From Tetramitus jugosus (taxonomy: Eukaryota > Heterolobosea > Eutetramitea > Acrasida > Vahlkampfiidae), in contig CALMHQ010000003.1 of the NCBI GenBank assembly GCA_937625935.1, positions 1 to 30,592 on the forward strand: a DNA stretch of 30,592 nucleotides. Reading direction: 5' to 3'. Positions 1-8,388 of this stretch are shown in pieces. The notes beneath the pieces are model-generated. The model saw only the letters and a program-made list of their open reading frames with translations, was not told where the DNA came from and searched no databases. Both the position numbers and the translations under genes were made by a program. Numbering within the stretch: position 1 is the first letter of the stretch; each line of letters starts with the position of its first letter.

Positions 1-91
1 CAGATAACAGTTCAAAACGGATTGTGGCTGTTTGTGACTTCTGCCCAGTGCTCTGGATGTCAAAGTGAAGAGATTCGATCAAGCACGGGTT

Positions 92-141
<50 letters not shown>

Positions 142-756
142 TTAATTTGTGACGTGCATGAATGGAACAACGAAATTCTTACTGTCCCTATTTACGGTCT
201 AGCGAACCTACAGCCAAGGGAACGGGCTTGGGTTAGTCAGCGGGGAAAGAAGACCCTGTTGAGTTTGACTCTAGTTTGGTTTTGTGGAATACCGAAAGAG
301 ATGTAGTATAGGTGGGAGAGCTTGCTCAACAATGAAATACCACTGCTTTTTACTGGTATCTCACTCACTATATTAAAGAGCGAAGTATTCTATGGGTTTA
401 CCCATGGAAGACTCTTCTAGTATAGAAGCGCGTGGCTTCGGTCATGCGTAAGCTTATGATTGATATGGGACATAACCAAGTGGGGAGTTTGGCTGGGGCG
501 GCACATCTGTTAAAAGCTAACGCAGGTGTACAAAGGTTGGCACAGATAGGTCAGAAACCTATCGTAGCGAACAAGGTCAATAGCCAGCTTGACAAATACT
601 TTCAGTAACAAGTATTAGCCGTGAAAGCGTGTCCTAGCGATCCTTTAGCGAACATCACGTTTACGTGTAGTGCTTCAAAGGTTCGAAGCTAGAGGTGTCA
701 GAAAAATTACCATAGGGATAACTGGCTTGTGGCAGCCAAGCGTTCATAGCGACGTT

Positions 757-801
<45 letters not shown>

Positions 802-836
802 GAATTCTCAAAGTGTTGGATTGTTCACCCACTAAC

Positions 837-891
<55 letters not shown>

Positions 892-1340
892 ACTTATTTT
901 TGACGCGAAAGCGTCTGGTCCAGCGTGGCGGTAATAGGTTTTAGTACGAGAGGAACCACCTTATGATGCCTCTGGCTCACCTTTTATCGGCAACGATCGT
1001 GAAGAGTGTCTACGCATCTTGACCAACGCCTGAACGCCTCTAAGGCGGAAGTCATTCCGGATCGCTGGATTATTGGTGTTGGACTTTATTTATACAAGTC
1101 AAAGCCTAGCTTAATCACTGTGGCCAATTTTAACCACTTCCTAACCGGGTGGGGTACGTGCATTCCTATGAGTGTGCTTACTTCGTTCGAGGGTTGTGGT
1201 CAGAAGCCAGTTCGAATGCAAACAAGTGGTAGCAGTTACTCTTCTGGAAGACCACCAGGGAAGAAGATCGCAATCTTGCGGTATTTGGGCAAAGTGCAGG
1301 TGTACGATCATAAGGTGATTCAATCGCCGAATGACTGAGC
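1..1340 (+). rRNA. 28S (large subunit) rRNA gene, 3' part, left copy
   Basis: This is the 3' third of a nuclear large-subunit rRNA, which forms the peptidyl-transferase and factor-binding parts of the 60S ribosome. The near-universal core TAACTATGACTCTCTTAAGG lies at 103-122. The peptidyl-transferase ring region follows at 709-780. The sarcin-ricin loop AGTACGAGAGGAACC is at 943-957. The gene is cut by the window's left edge. Its 3' end is estimated at 1330-1400 from the usual distance beyond the sarcin-ricin loop. It is an inverted copy of the right-hand 28S (position 1 pairs with about 11850). It has two extra single bases, near 607 and 680, that the right copy lacks. At the first site the right copy reads CAGTAC, as I recall for conserved 28S, so the left extra base is probably an error or a degenerate copy. 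Open reading frames on either strand here are accidental. Confidence 0.96.
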
Positions 1341-1632
1341 CGAGCACGACTTGCCAAGGAGGATAAGGTGATCCTTTGATCACGTTTTCGTGAAACAGAG
1401 GAAGGCCCGTAAAGGGAGAGAGGGGGATCCCAAGACCCGAAGAGGGAGAGGGAGGCCCAAGCCCAGAATGGATGGGGCAATCTAACTCTGACATGAGGCC
1501 CAAGGCCTTTCTGGCTCATCTTCTGCTTTCCTTGTCGCCTTGTTTGGTTTGGATAGAAAGTGTTCCACTTGGTTGGGCCATTATTTTTAAAAGTTTATAT
1601 AAATTTTTCTTATTATTATTTTTTTTCAAATT
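1341..1632 (+). other. 3' external spacer after the left 28S
   Basis: This is non-coding sequence between the 28S 3' end and the first 625-bp repeat. The first half is purine-rich, with repeated GGGAGAG/GGAGGCCC motifs, and the end is AT-rich. The mirror-image copy follows the right 28S at 10222-10512, with essentially the same sequence. It is probably transcribed at least in part and trimmed during rRNA maturation. No gene is seen. Confidence 0.6.
1580..1632 (+). terminator. AT-rich, T-run candidate Pol I termination region
   Basis: The sequence changes abruptly from GC-rich to an AT-rich stretch with several T runs (about 1605-1626) on the rRNA-sense strand, about 250 bp after the estimated 28S end and just before the repeat array. 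T-rich non-template DNA downstream of 28S fits known Pol I termination sites. No protein-binding motif is recognised, so the assignment rests on composition and position. The mirror copy is at 10222-10275. Confidence 0.3.
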
Positions 1633-4600
1633 GTGTCTTTTATTCTTTTCTGCTTGCGCTGCTTGTTTATCTAATAGAGTTGTATGTTGTGCGTTTCATT
1701 TAGTTGGCCTGTGTATGCTTCCTCTTGCCCTTGTTCTTAGACAAGCCATTAAGTAAGCCTCAGTCGAAGTCAGATGGACAATGCTTCATCACCTTGGTAC
1801 ACTTATCGCTAGTGATCAGAGCAATTTCTGAGCAAGTGTCATAGAGCTGTCCTGCTTGCGCTGCTTGTTTATTCAATAGTGTTGTATGTTGTGCGTTTGA
1901 TTAGATTGGTTCAGGCATGGCTTTTGTGCCACAAGTCATGTTGCTTTTAGGCAGACCTACAAAGGCGCGAGACTAGAGTAGGAGTGCCGTAGCGCCAAGC
2001 TGCTTGTGTTGTGTCTTTATTCAATAGTGTTGATATTATGCATTGGATCAGATTGGCGCAGGTATGACTTTTGTGCCACAATTGATGTTGGTCTTGGGCA
2101 CACCTCCAAGGCAGACAGTGTACCATTTTGTGTCGTAGAGCCGAACTGCTTGCGATGCTTGTTTATTTAATAATGTTGTATGTTGTTAGTTTGATTAGAT
2201 TGGCGCACATATGCTCCAGTGGTCTGACTTTGCGCCAGTCGCGGCCCTAAAGTTACCAGTGTCTTTTATCTTTTCTGCTTGCGCTGCTTGTTTATCTAAT
2301 AGAGTTGTATGTTGTGCGTTTCATTTAGTTGGCCTGTGTATGCTTCCTCTTGCCCTTGTTCTTAGACAAGCCATTAAGTAAGCCTCAGTCGAAGTCAGAT
2401 GGACAATGCTTCATCACCTTGGTACACTTATCGCTAGTGATCAGAGCAATTTCTGAGCAAGTGTCATAGAGCTGTCCTGCTTGCGCTGCTTGTTTATTCA
2501 ATAGTGTTGTATGTTGTGCGTTTGATTAGATTGGTTCAGGCATGGCTTTTGTGCCACAAGTCATGTTGCTTTTAGGCAGACCTACAAAGGCGCGAGACTA
2601 GAGTAGGAGTGCCGTAGCGCCAAGCTGCTTGTGTTGTGTCTTTATTCAATAGTGTTGATATTATGCATTGGATCAGATTGGCGCAGGTATGACTTTTGTG
2701 CCACAATTGATGTTGGTCTTGGGCACACCTCCAAGGCAGACAGTGTACCATTTTGTGTCGTAGAGCCGAACTGCTTGCGATGCTTGTTTATTTAATAATG
2801 TTGTATGTTGTTAGTTTGATTAGATTGGCGCACATATGCTCCAGTGGTCTGACTTTGCGCCAGTCGCGGCCCTAAAGTTACCAGTGTCTTTTATCTTTTC
2901 TGCTTGCGCTGCTTGTTTATCTAATAGAGTTGTATGTTGTGCGTTTCATTTAGTTGGCCTGTGTATGCTTCCTCTTGCCCTTGTTCTTAGACAAGCCATT
3001 AAGTAAGCCTCAGTCGAAGTCAGATGGACAATGCTTCATCACCTTGGTACACTTATCGCTAGTGATCAGAGCAATTTCTGAGCAAGTGTCATAGAGCTGT
3101 CCTGCTTGCGCTGCTTGTTTATTCAATAGTGTTGTATGTTGTGCGTTTGATTAGATTGGTTCAGGCATGGCTTTTGTGCCACAAGTCATGTTGCTTTTAG
3201 GCAGACCTACAAAGGCGCGAGACTAGAGTAGGAGTGCCGTAGCGCCAAGCTGCTTGTGTTGTGTCTTTATTCAATAGTGTTGATATTATGCATTGGATCA
3301 GATTGGCGCAGGTATGACTTTTGTGCCACAATTGATGTTGGTCTTGGGCACACCTCCAAGGCAGACAGTGTACCATTTTGTGTCGTAGAGCCGAACTGCT
3401 TGCGATGCTTGTTTATTTAATAATGTTGTATGTTGTTAGTTTGATTAGATTGGCGCACATATGCTCCAGTGGTCTGACTTTGCGCCAGTCGCGGCCCTAA
3501 AGTTACCAGTGTCTTTTATCTTTTCTGCTTGCGCTGCTTGTTTATCTAATAGAGTTGTATGTTGTGCGTTTCATTTAGTTGGCCTGTGTATGCTTCCTCT
3601 TGCCCTTGTTCTTAGACAAGCCATTAAGTAAGCCTCAGTCGAAGTCAGATGGACAATGCTTCATCACCTTGGTACACTTATCGCTAGTGATCAGAGCAAT
3701 TTCTGAGCAAGTGTCATAGAGCTGTCCTGCTTGCGCTGCTTGTTTATTCAATAGTGTTGTATGTTGTGCGTTTGATTAGATTGGTTCAGGCATGGCTTTT
3801 GTGCCACAAGTCATGTTGCTTTTAGGCAGACCTACAAAGGCGCGAGACTAGAGTAGGAGTGCCGTAGCGCCAAGCTGCTTGTGTTGTGTCTTTATTCAAT
3901 AGTGTTGATATTATGCATTGGATCAGATTGGCGCAGGTATGACTTTTGTGCCACAATTGATGTTGGTCTTGGGCACACCTCCAAGGCAGACAGTGTACCA
4001 TTTTGTGTCGTAGAGCCGAACTGCTTGCGATGCTTGTTTATTTAATAATGTTGTATGTTGTTAGTTTGATTAGATTGGCGCACATATGCTCCAGTGGTCT
4101 GACTTTGCGCCAGTCGCGGCCCTAAAGTTACCAGTGTCTTTTATCTTTTCTGCTTGCGCTGCTTGTTTATCTAATAGAGTTGTATGTTGTGCGTTTCATT
4201 TAGTTGGCCTGTGTATGCTTCCTCTTGCCCTTGTTCTTAGACAAGCCATTAAGTAAGCCTCAGTCGAAGTCAGATGGACAATGCTTCATCACCTTGGTAC
4301 ACTTATCGCTAGTGATCAGAGCAATTTCTGAGCAAGTGTCATAGAGCTGTCCTGCTTGCGCTGCTTGTTTATTCAATAGTGTTGTATGTTGTGCGTTTGA
4401 TTAGATTGGTTCAGGCATGGCTTTTGTGCCACAAGTCATGTTGCTTTTAGGCAGACCTACAAAGGCGCGAGACTAGAGTAGGAGTGCCGTAGCGCCAAGC
4501 TGCTTGTGTTGTGTCTTTATTCAATAGTGTTGATATTATGCATTGGATCAGATTGGCGCAGGTATGACTTTTGTGCCACAATTGATGTTGGTCTTGGGCA

Positions 4601-5344
4601 CACCTCCAAGGCAGACAGTGTACCATTTTGTGTCGTAGAGCCGAACTGCTTGCGATGCTTGTTTATTTAATAATGTTGTATGTTGTTAGTTTGATTAGAT
4701 TGGCGCACATATGCTCCAGTGGTCTGACTTTGCGCCAGTCGCGGCCCTAAAGTTACCAGTGTCTTTTATCTTTTCTGCTTGCGCTGCTTGTTTATCTAAT
4801 AGAGTTGTATGTTGTGCGTTTCATTTAGTTGGCCTGTGTATGCTTCCTCTTGCCCTTGTTCTTAGACAAGCCATTAAGTAAGCCTCAGTCGAAGTCAGAT
4901 GGAGGACAATGCTTCATCACCTTGGTACACTTATCGCTAGTGATCAGAGCAATTTCTGAGCAAGTGTCATAGAGCTGTCCTGCTTGCGCTGCTTGTTTAT
5001 TCAATAGTGTTGTATGTTGTGCGTTTGATTAGATTGGTTCAGGCATGGCTTTTGTGCCACAAGTCATGTTGCTTTTAGGCAGACCTACAAAGGCGCGAGA
5101 CTAGAGTAGGAGTGCCGTAGCGCCAAGCTGCTTGTGTTGTGTCTTTATTCAATAGTGTTGATATTATGCATTGGATCAGATTGGCGCAGGTATGACTTTT
5201 GTGCCACAATTGATGTTGGTCTTGGGCACACCTCCAAGGCAGACAGTGTACCATTTTGTGTCGTAGAGCCGAACTGCTTGCGATGCTTGTTTATTTAATA
5301 ATGTTGTATGTTGTTAGTTTGATTAGATTGGCGCACATATGCTC
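1633..5344 (+). repeat. 625-bp higher-order tandem repeat array, left arm (about 5.9 units)
   Basis: The anchor TGCTTGCGCTGCTTGTTTAT followed by CTAATAGAG recurs at 1651, 2276, 2901, 3526, 4151 and 4776, exactly 625 bp apart. That gives five full units and a final unit truncated at GCGCACATATGCTC (5344). Units appear identical by eye, except for a 3-bp insertion near 4903 in the last one and one base at the start of the first. Each unit contains four divergent subrepeats, starting in the first unit at 1651, 1853, 2001 and 2147 (spacings 202, 148, 146 and 129). Each subrepeat opens with TGCTTG followed by a TTTATTCAATAGTGTTG-like core. It lies in the 3' spacer in sense orientation relative to 28S. 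Enhancer, replication-fork-barrier or purely structural roles are all possible. Confidence 0.95.
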
Positions 5345-5423
5345 TCTCTTGTCATCGCCCCAAGAGTTTCGACGACAAATGTTCGGTTGTTGGGTGGGAA
5401 ATCTCATGCCCTAGCTGTCTAAA
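5345..5423. other. Unique junction between the 625-bp array and the palindrome core, left
   Basis: A 79-bp single-copy segment joins the truncated 625-bp unit to the first palindromic element. Its mirror lies at 8310-8388. No gene or regulatory motif is recognised. Confidence 0.6.
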
Positions 5424-5881
5424 CAGTTTCCCTGTAAAACTAAGGTTATTAACTACCTATATTGTATGTATATACTTTCAATAGAATTCGGTATCAATGC
5501 CTCTAATAAAACTCCGAACTCCGACACTTCTAAAGGAAGCATAACGGAGAAAAAGTGAGAGAATACATAACAATTAATATACAGATAAAATCATGAGCGC
5601 GAGCAGAATGATCAATCAACACTATGAGGACAGGGTCGCCCATGTTTAAAGCAGTCTGCCGGGTTCAATCCTGTTCCTCATAGTTGTGTATCATCAATCT
5701 GCTCATGCTCGTGATTTGTCTATTATGTTACTTGTAATTTCTATTCTCACTTTTTCTTTATTGTGCTTTATCTTTGTTTGTCGGAGTTCGGAGTATTAAT
5801 AGGGGCATGGTACAAACTTTTCATTGGAAATACATACATACAATATACATATTTGATAGCTGTAATTTTTCAGGGAAACTG
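5424..5881. repeat. 458-bp foldback element bounded by CAGTTTCCCTG ... CAGGGAAACTG
   Basis: This is an imperfect palindrome nested inside P1. It begins with CAGTTTCCCTG (5424-5434) and ends with the complementary CAGGGAAACTG (5871-5881). The two halves match through a ~120-bp outer block, which includes CTCCGAACTCCGAC / GTCGGAGTTCGGAG and AGGAAGCATAA/TTATGCTT-like segments. They meet in a 64-nt central hairpin (5621-5684). The terminal inverted repeats with no ORF resemble a foldback or MITE-type non-autonomous transposon. However, the flanks continue the symmetry as AAAA/TTTT, so no clear target duplication can be defined. It could instead be a structural rDNA element. Confidence 0.75.
5621..5684. 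other. Central hairpin H1 of the foldback element
   Basis: The stem ACTATGAGG / CCTCATAGT (5621-5629 with 5676-5684) extends inward through ACAGG/CCTGT with one bulge. The loop contains GGGTTCAATCC, which resembles a tRNA T-loop. A tRNA cloverleaf does not form, because no 5-bp T stem fits next to the acceptor-like stem. The mirror copy is at 8048-8112. Confidence 0.7.
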
Positions 5882-6182
5882 TTTTGTCACTATATTTATA
5901 GCGCGCCCTCTGTCATCGCCACCCCCGACCGACAACCATCGCACTCAAAATACTGGGCTTTGAATCTTTCATCGGCTCTCGCTCTGGATAGCTATCACAG
6001 TTGTGATGTTTGTGCTCAAGTGAATTGGTCGTTACGAAACACTTTGTGCCACAATGGCTCTCAATTGGGTTGGGATTGGTTGGGTCACACTTTGGCTCTT
6101 ATTGTTTCACATGAGCAATCTGCTCGAACACAAATGTCACAACTAAAATATATGCATGGAGCGAGAGCGAATTAATAATATA

Positions 6183-6250
6183 CAACTATGAGGGCCATCG
6201 TTGAATTCATCAGAGCACGCTGGACACAACAATCCTGTCCCTCACAGTTG
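6183..6250. other. Hairpin H2 with variable loop
   Basis: The outer stem CAACTATGAGGG / CCCTCACAGTTG is 12 bp with one G-T or A-C position, and the ends are 68 nt apart. It occupies the same relative position as H1, H3 and H4 in the other nested palindromes, but its loop sequence is unrelated to theirs. The mirror copy is at 7483-7550. Confidence 0.7.
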
Positions 6251-6315
6251 AATTTGATTACTCCACTATCGAACATGATTTCTTCTCTAGATCTTATACG
6301 ACTTCCATGTTTACT

Positions 6316-6445
6316 TTTTCTTCATTATGCTTCCTTTAGAAGTGTCGGAGTTCGGAGTATTAATAGGGGCATAGTCAAAGTTCTCCATTGAAACTACATA
6401 CATACAATATACATATTTGATAGCTTTAGTTTTTCAGGGAAACTG
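6316..6445 (+). repeat. Solo ~120-bp block ending CAGGGAAACTG
   Basis: This is one of fourteen copies of the outer block in the window. Plus-oriented copies end at 5881, 6445, 8309, 18506, 18895, 24861 and 25250. Minus-oriented copies begin at 5424, 7289, 7851, 19592, 19958, 29320 and 29709. Shared landmarks in order are TATGCTTCCTTTAGAAG, GTCGGAGTTCGGAGTAT, TTAATAGGGGCAT, CATTGAAA, CATACAATATA, TTGATAGC, and TTTTTCAGGGAAACTGTTTT. The seven-to-seven orientation balance reflects the palindromes. Confidence 0.85.
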
Positions 6446-6599
6446 TTTTATTACTATATTTGTGGCACGTTTCTGTTGCCGACCACCACCCAACCCTCCA
6501 TCGCAACTTTTGTGCGCGAAATATTGAGTTTCAAAGTTTCAATCGGCTCTCGCTCTGTATATCTATTGCTGTTATAATGTTTGTGCTCGAGCAGATCCC

Positions 6600-6684
6600 A
6601 TATATGAAACACTTTATGTCACAATGTGGCTCACCCAATCCTACTCCAGTCGAGAGCCATTGTGACATAAAGTGTTTCATATAT
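6600..6684. repeat. 85-nt long-stem hairpin (copy 1 of 7)
   Basis: The left stem 6600-6632 pairs with 6654-6684 to give 31 bp (26 + 5) interrupted only by a 2-nt bulge. The loop is 21 nt (6633-6653). The stem starts ATATATGAAACACTTTATG. The same hairpin appears at 7050-7134, 19051-19135, 19355-19439, 25406-25490, 28776-28860 and 29080-29164, apparently unchanged in all seven. A transcript would fold into a miRNA-precursor-like hairpin, and as DNA it could extrude a cruciform. The function is unknown. Confidence 0.85.
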
Positions 6685-6759
6685 TCAATTCACTTGAGCA
6701 CGAACCTCACAACTGTGATAGCTATGTAGAGCGAGAGCCGATTGATAATTCAAAACTCA

Positions 6760-6974
6760 ATATATTGGATGCAAAAGTTGTTGGTTGGGGGGAGAGACAC
6801 AACCATCTCGAAATGTTGCAAAATACGTTTTCAATTGGCTCGTGCTTACACATGATAATCACTATAGCTATGCAGAGCGCAAGTCAATTGAAACTATGAA
6901 ACTCAATATTTCGAGTGCAAAAGTTGTTAGTCGAGAGGTGGAGAGTGATGTAGTTAAAAGTCGTCTCACTATAA
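6760..6974. other. Asymmetric spacer at the centre of P1
   Basis: This is the 215 bp with no counterpart in the opposite arm. It contains one 129-bp truncated copy of the 146-bp unit (6765-6893) that is massively amplified at 25571-28619. After that comes ~80 bp matching the inner boundary of P2 (GTTAGTCGAGAGGTGGAGAG region). This shows that P1 and P2 share the same core structure with different unit numbers. Confidence 0.85.
6765..6893 (+). repeat. Single truncated copy of the 146-bp unit
   Basis: It matches the array unit of P2 from TTGGATGCAAAAG to GTCAATTGAAA. It is truncated at exactly the same base as the last unit of the big array, so both share the same right boundary. Confidence 0.9.
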
Positions 6975-7049
6975 TGAGTTTTGAATTATCAATCGGCTCT
7001 CGCTCTACATAGCTATCACAGTTGTGAGGTTCGTGCTCAAGTGAATTGA

Positions 7050-7134
7050 ATATATGAAACACTTTATGTCACAATGGCTCTCGACTGGAGTAGGATTGGG
7101 TGAGCCACATTGTGACATAAAGTGTTTCATATAT
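7050..7134. repeat. 85-nt long-stem hairpin (copy 2)
   Basis: This is the mirror copy of 6600-6684 in the right P1 arm, and the sequence appears unchanged. Confidence 0.85.
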
Positions 7135-7288
7135 GGGATCTGCTCGAGCACAAACATTATAACAGCAATAGATATACAGAGCGAGAGCCGATTGAAACTT
7201 TGAAACTCAATATTTCGCGCACAAAAGTTGCGATGGAGGGTTGGGTGGTGGTCGGCAACAGAAACGTGCCACAAATATAGTAATAAAA

Positions 7289-7407
7289 CAGTTTCCCTGA
7301 AAAACTAAAGCTATCAAATATGTATATTGTATGTATGTAGTTTCAATGGAGAACTTTGACTATGCCCCTATTAATACTCCGAACTCCGACACTTCTAAAG
7401 GAAGCAT
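7289..7407 (-). repeat. Solo CAGTTTCCCTG block, mirror of 6316-6445
   Basis: It begins CAGTTTCCCTGAAAAACTA at 7289 and runs to the AGGAAGCATAAT boundary at about 7410. With 6445 it delimits a central ~840-bp module that also recurs in P2 and P3. Confidence 0.8.
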
Positions 7408-7482
7408 AATGAAGAAAAAGTAAACATGGAAGTCGTATAAGATCTAGAGAAGAAATCATGTTCGATAGTGGAGTAATCAAAT

Positions 7483-7550
7483 CAACTGTGAGGGACAGGA
7501 TTGTTGTGTCCAGCGTGCTCTGATGAATTCAACGATGGCCCTCATAGTTG
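7483..7550. other. Hairpin H2, mirror copy
   Basis: CAACTGTGAGGG pairs with CCCTCATAGTTG. It is the reverse complement of 6183-6250. One base is missing just outside the stem compared with the left arm (ATCAACTG against ATTCAACTG). Confidence 0.7.
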
Positions 7551-7850
7551 TATATTATTAATTCGCTCTCGCTCCATGCATATATTTTAGTTGTGACATT
7601 TGTGTTCGAGCAGATTGCTCATGTGAAACAATAAGAGCCAAAGTGTGACCCAACCAATCCCAACCCAATTGAGAGCCATTGTGGCACAAAGTGTTTCGTA
7701 CGACCAATTCACTTGAGCACAAACATCACAACTGTGATAGCTATCCAGAGCGAGAGCCGATGAAAGATTCAAAGCCCAGTATTTTGAGTGCGATGGTTGT
7801 CGGTCGGGGGTGGCGATGACAGAGGGCGCGCTATAAATATAGTGACAAAA

Positions 7851-8309
7851 CAGTTTCCCTGAAAAATTACAGCTATCAAATATGTATATTGTATGTATGT
7901 ATTTCCAATGAAAAGTTTGTACCATGCCCCTATTAATACTCCGAACTCCGACAAACAAAGATAAAGCACAATAAAGAAAAAGTGAGAATAGAAATTACAA
8001 GTAACATAATAGACAAATCACGAGCATGAGCAGATTGATGATACACAACTATGAGGAACAGGATTGAACCCGGCAGACTGCTTTAAACATGGGCGACCCT
8101 GTCCCTCATAGTGTTGATTGATCATTCTGCTCGCGCTCATGATTTTATCTGTATATTAATTGTTATGTATTCTCTCACTTTTTCTCCGTTATGCTTCCTT
8201 TAGAAGTGTCGGAGTTCGGAGTTTTATTAGAGGCATTGATACCGAATTCTATTGAAAGTATATACATACAATATAGGTAGTTAATAACCTTAGTTTTACA
8301 GGGAAACTG
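7851..8309. repeat. 458-bp foldback element, mirror copy
   Basis: It starts CAGTTTCCCTG (7851-7861) and ends CAGGGAAACTG (8299-8309), as the inverted counterpart of 5424-5881. The central hairpin at 8048-8112 has a 15-bp stem with one mismatch, where the left copy has a one-base bulge. Confidence 0.75.
8048..8112. other. Hairpin H1, mirror copy
   Basis: ACTATGAGG (8048-8056) pairs with CCTCATAGT (8104-8112), extended inward by ACAGG/CCTGT. It is the counterpart of 5621-5684. Confidence 0.7.
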
Positions 8310-8388
8310 TTTAGACAGCTAGGGCATGAGATTTCCCACCCAACAACCGAACATTTGTCGTCGAAACTCTTGGGGCGATGACAAGAGA
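8310..8388. other. Unique junction between the palindrome core and the 625-bp array, right
   Basis: This is the reverse complement of 5345-5423. No gene is seen. Confidence 0.6.

Larger units (their letters stand above)
5882..6599. repeat. P1 left inner arm: diverged hairpin region and solo half-element
   Basis: The segment between the first foldback element and the 85-nt hairpin is non-coding. It holds degenerate relatives of the palindrome motifs (CGGCTCTCGCTCT near 5970, AAACACTTTGTGCCACAATGG near 6038) and the covarying hairpin H2. It also holds a solo half-block ending in CAGGGAAACTG (6435-6445) and a GTGGCACGTTTCTGTTGCCG segment, followed by another GGCTCTCGCTCT motif (6545). The reading frames here (up to 133 codons) have a reverse-complement copy in the other arm and no recognisable domain, so I treat them as chance. 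Confidence 0.7.
1..6759 (+). repeat. Left arm of giant palindrome P1
   Basis: The reverse complement of this entire segment is found at 6975-11850, so the two 28S genes face each other tail-to-tail. Identity is nearly complete by eye. Differences are three extra 625-bp units in this arm, a 3-bp insertion near 4903 and a handful of single-base indels. The arm starts at the window edge, so its true length is greater. The arms separate at the inner boundary AAACTCA (6759), next to a 215-bp asymmetric spacer. Confidence 0.95.

Noticed and set aside
1006-1756. Open frames of about 94-120 codons on both strands over and after the 28S end
   Set aside because: They overlap conserved rRNA or lie in 3' spacer, and have exact mirror copies at 10286-10847 because of the palindrome.
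5621-5684. tRNA gene suggested by GGGTTCAATCC inside hairpin H1
   Set aside because: No T stem, D arm or anticodon arm of the right size can be formed. The equivalent hairpins H2-H4 lack the motif.
5774-6175. 133-codon frame inside the P1 arm
   Set aside because: It lies across palindromic repeat blocks and is a chance frame with no recognisable domain. Its mirror copy (7587-7958) differs by frameshift.
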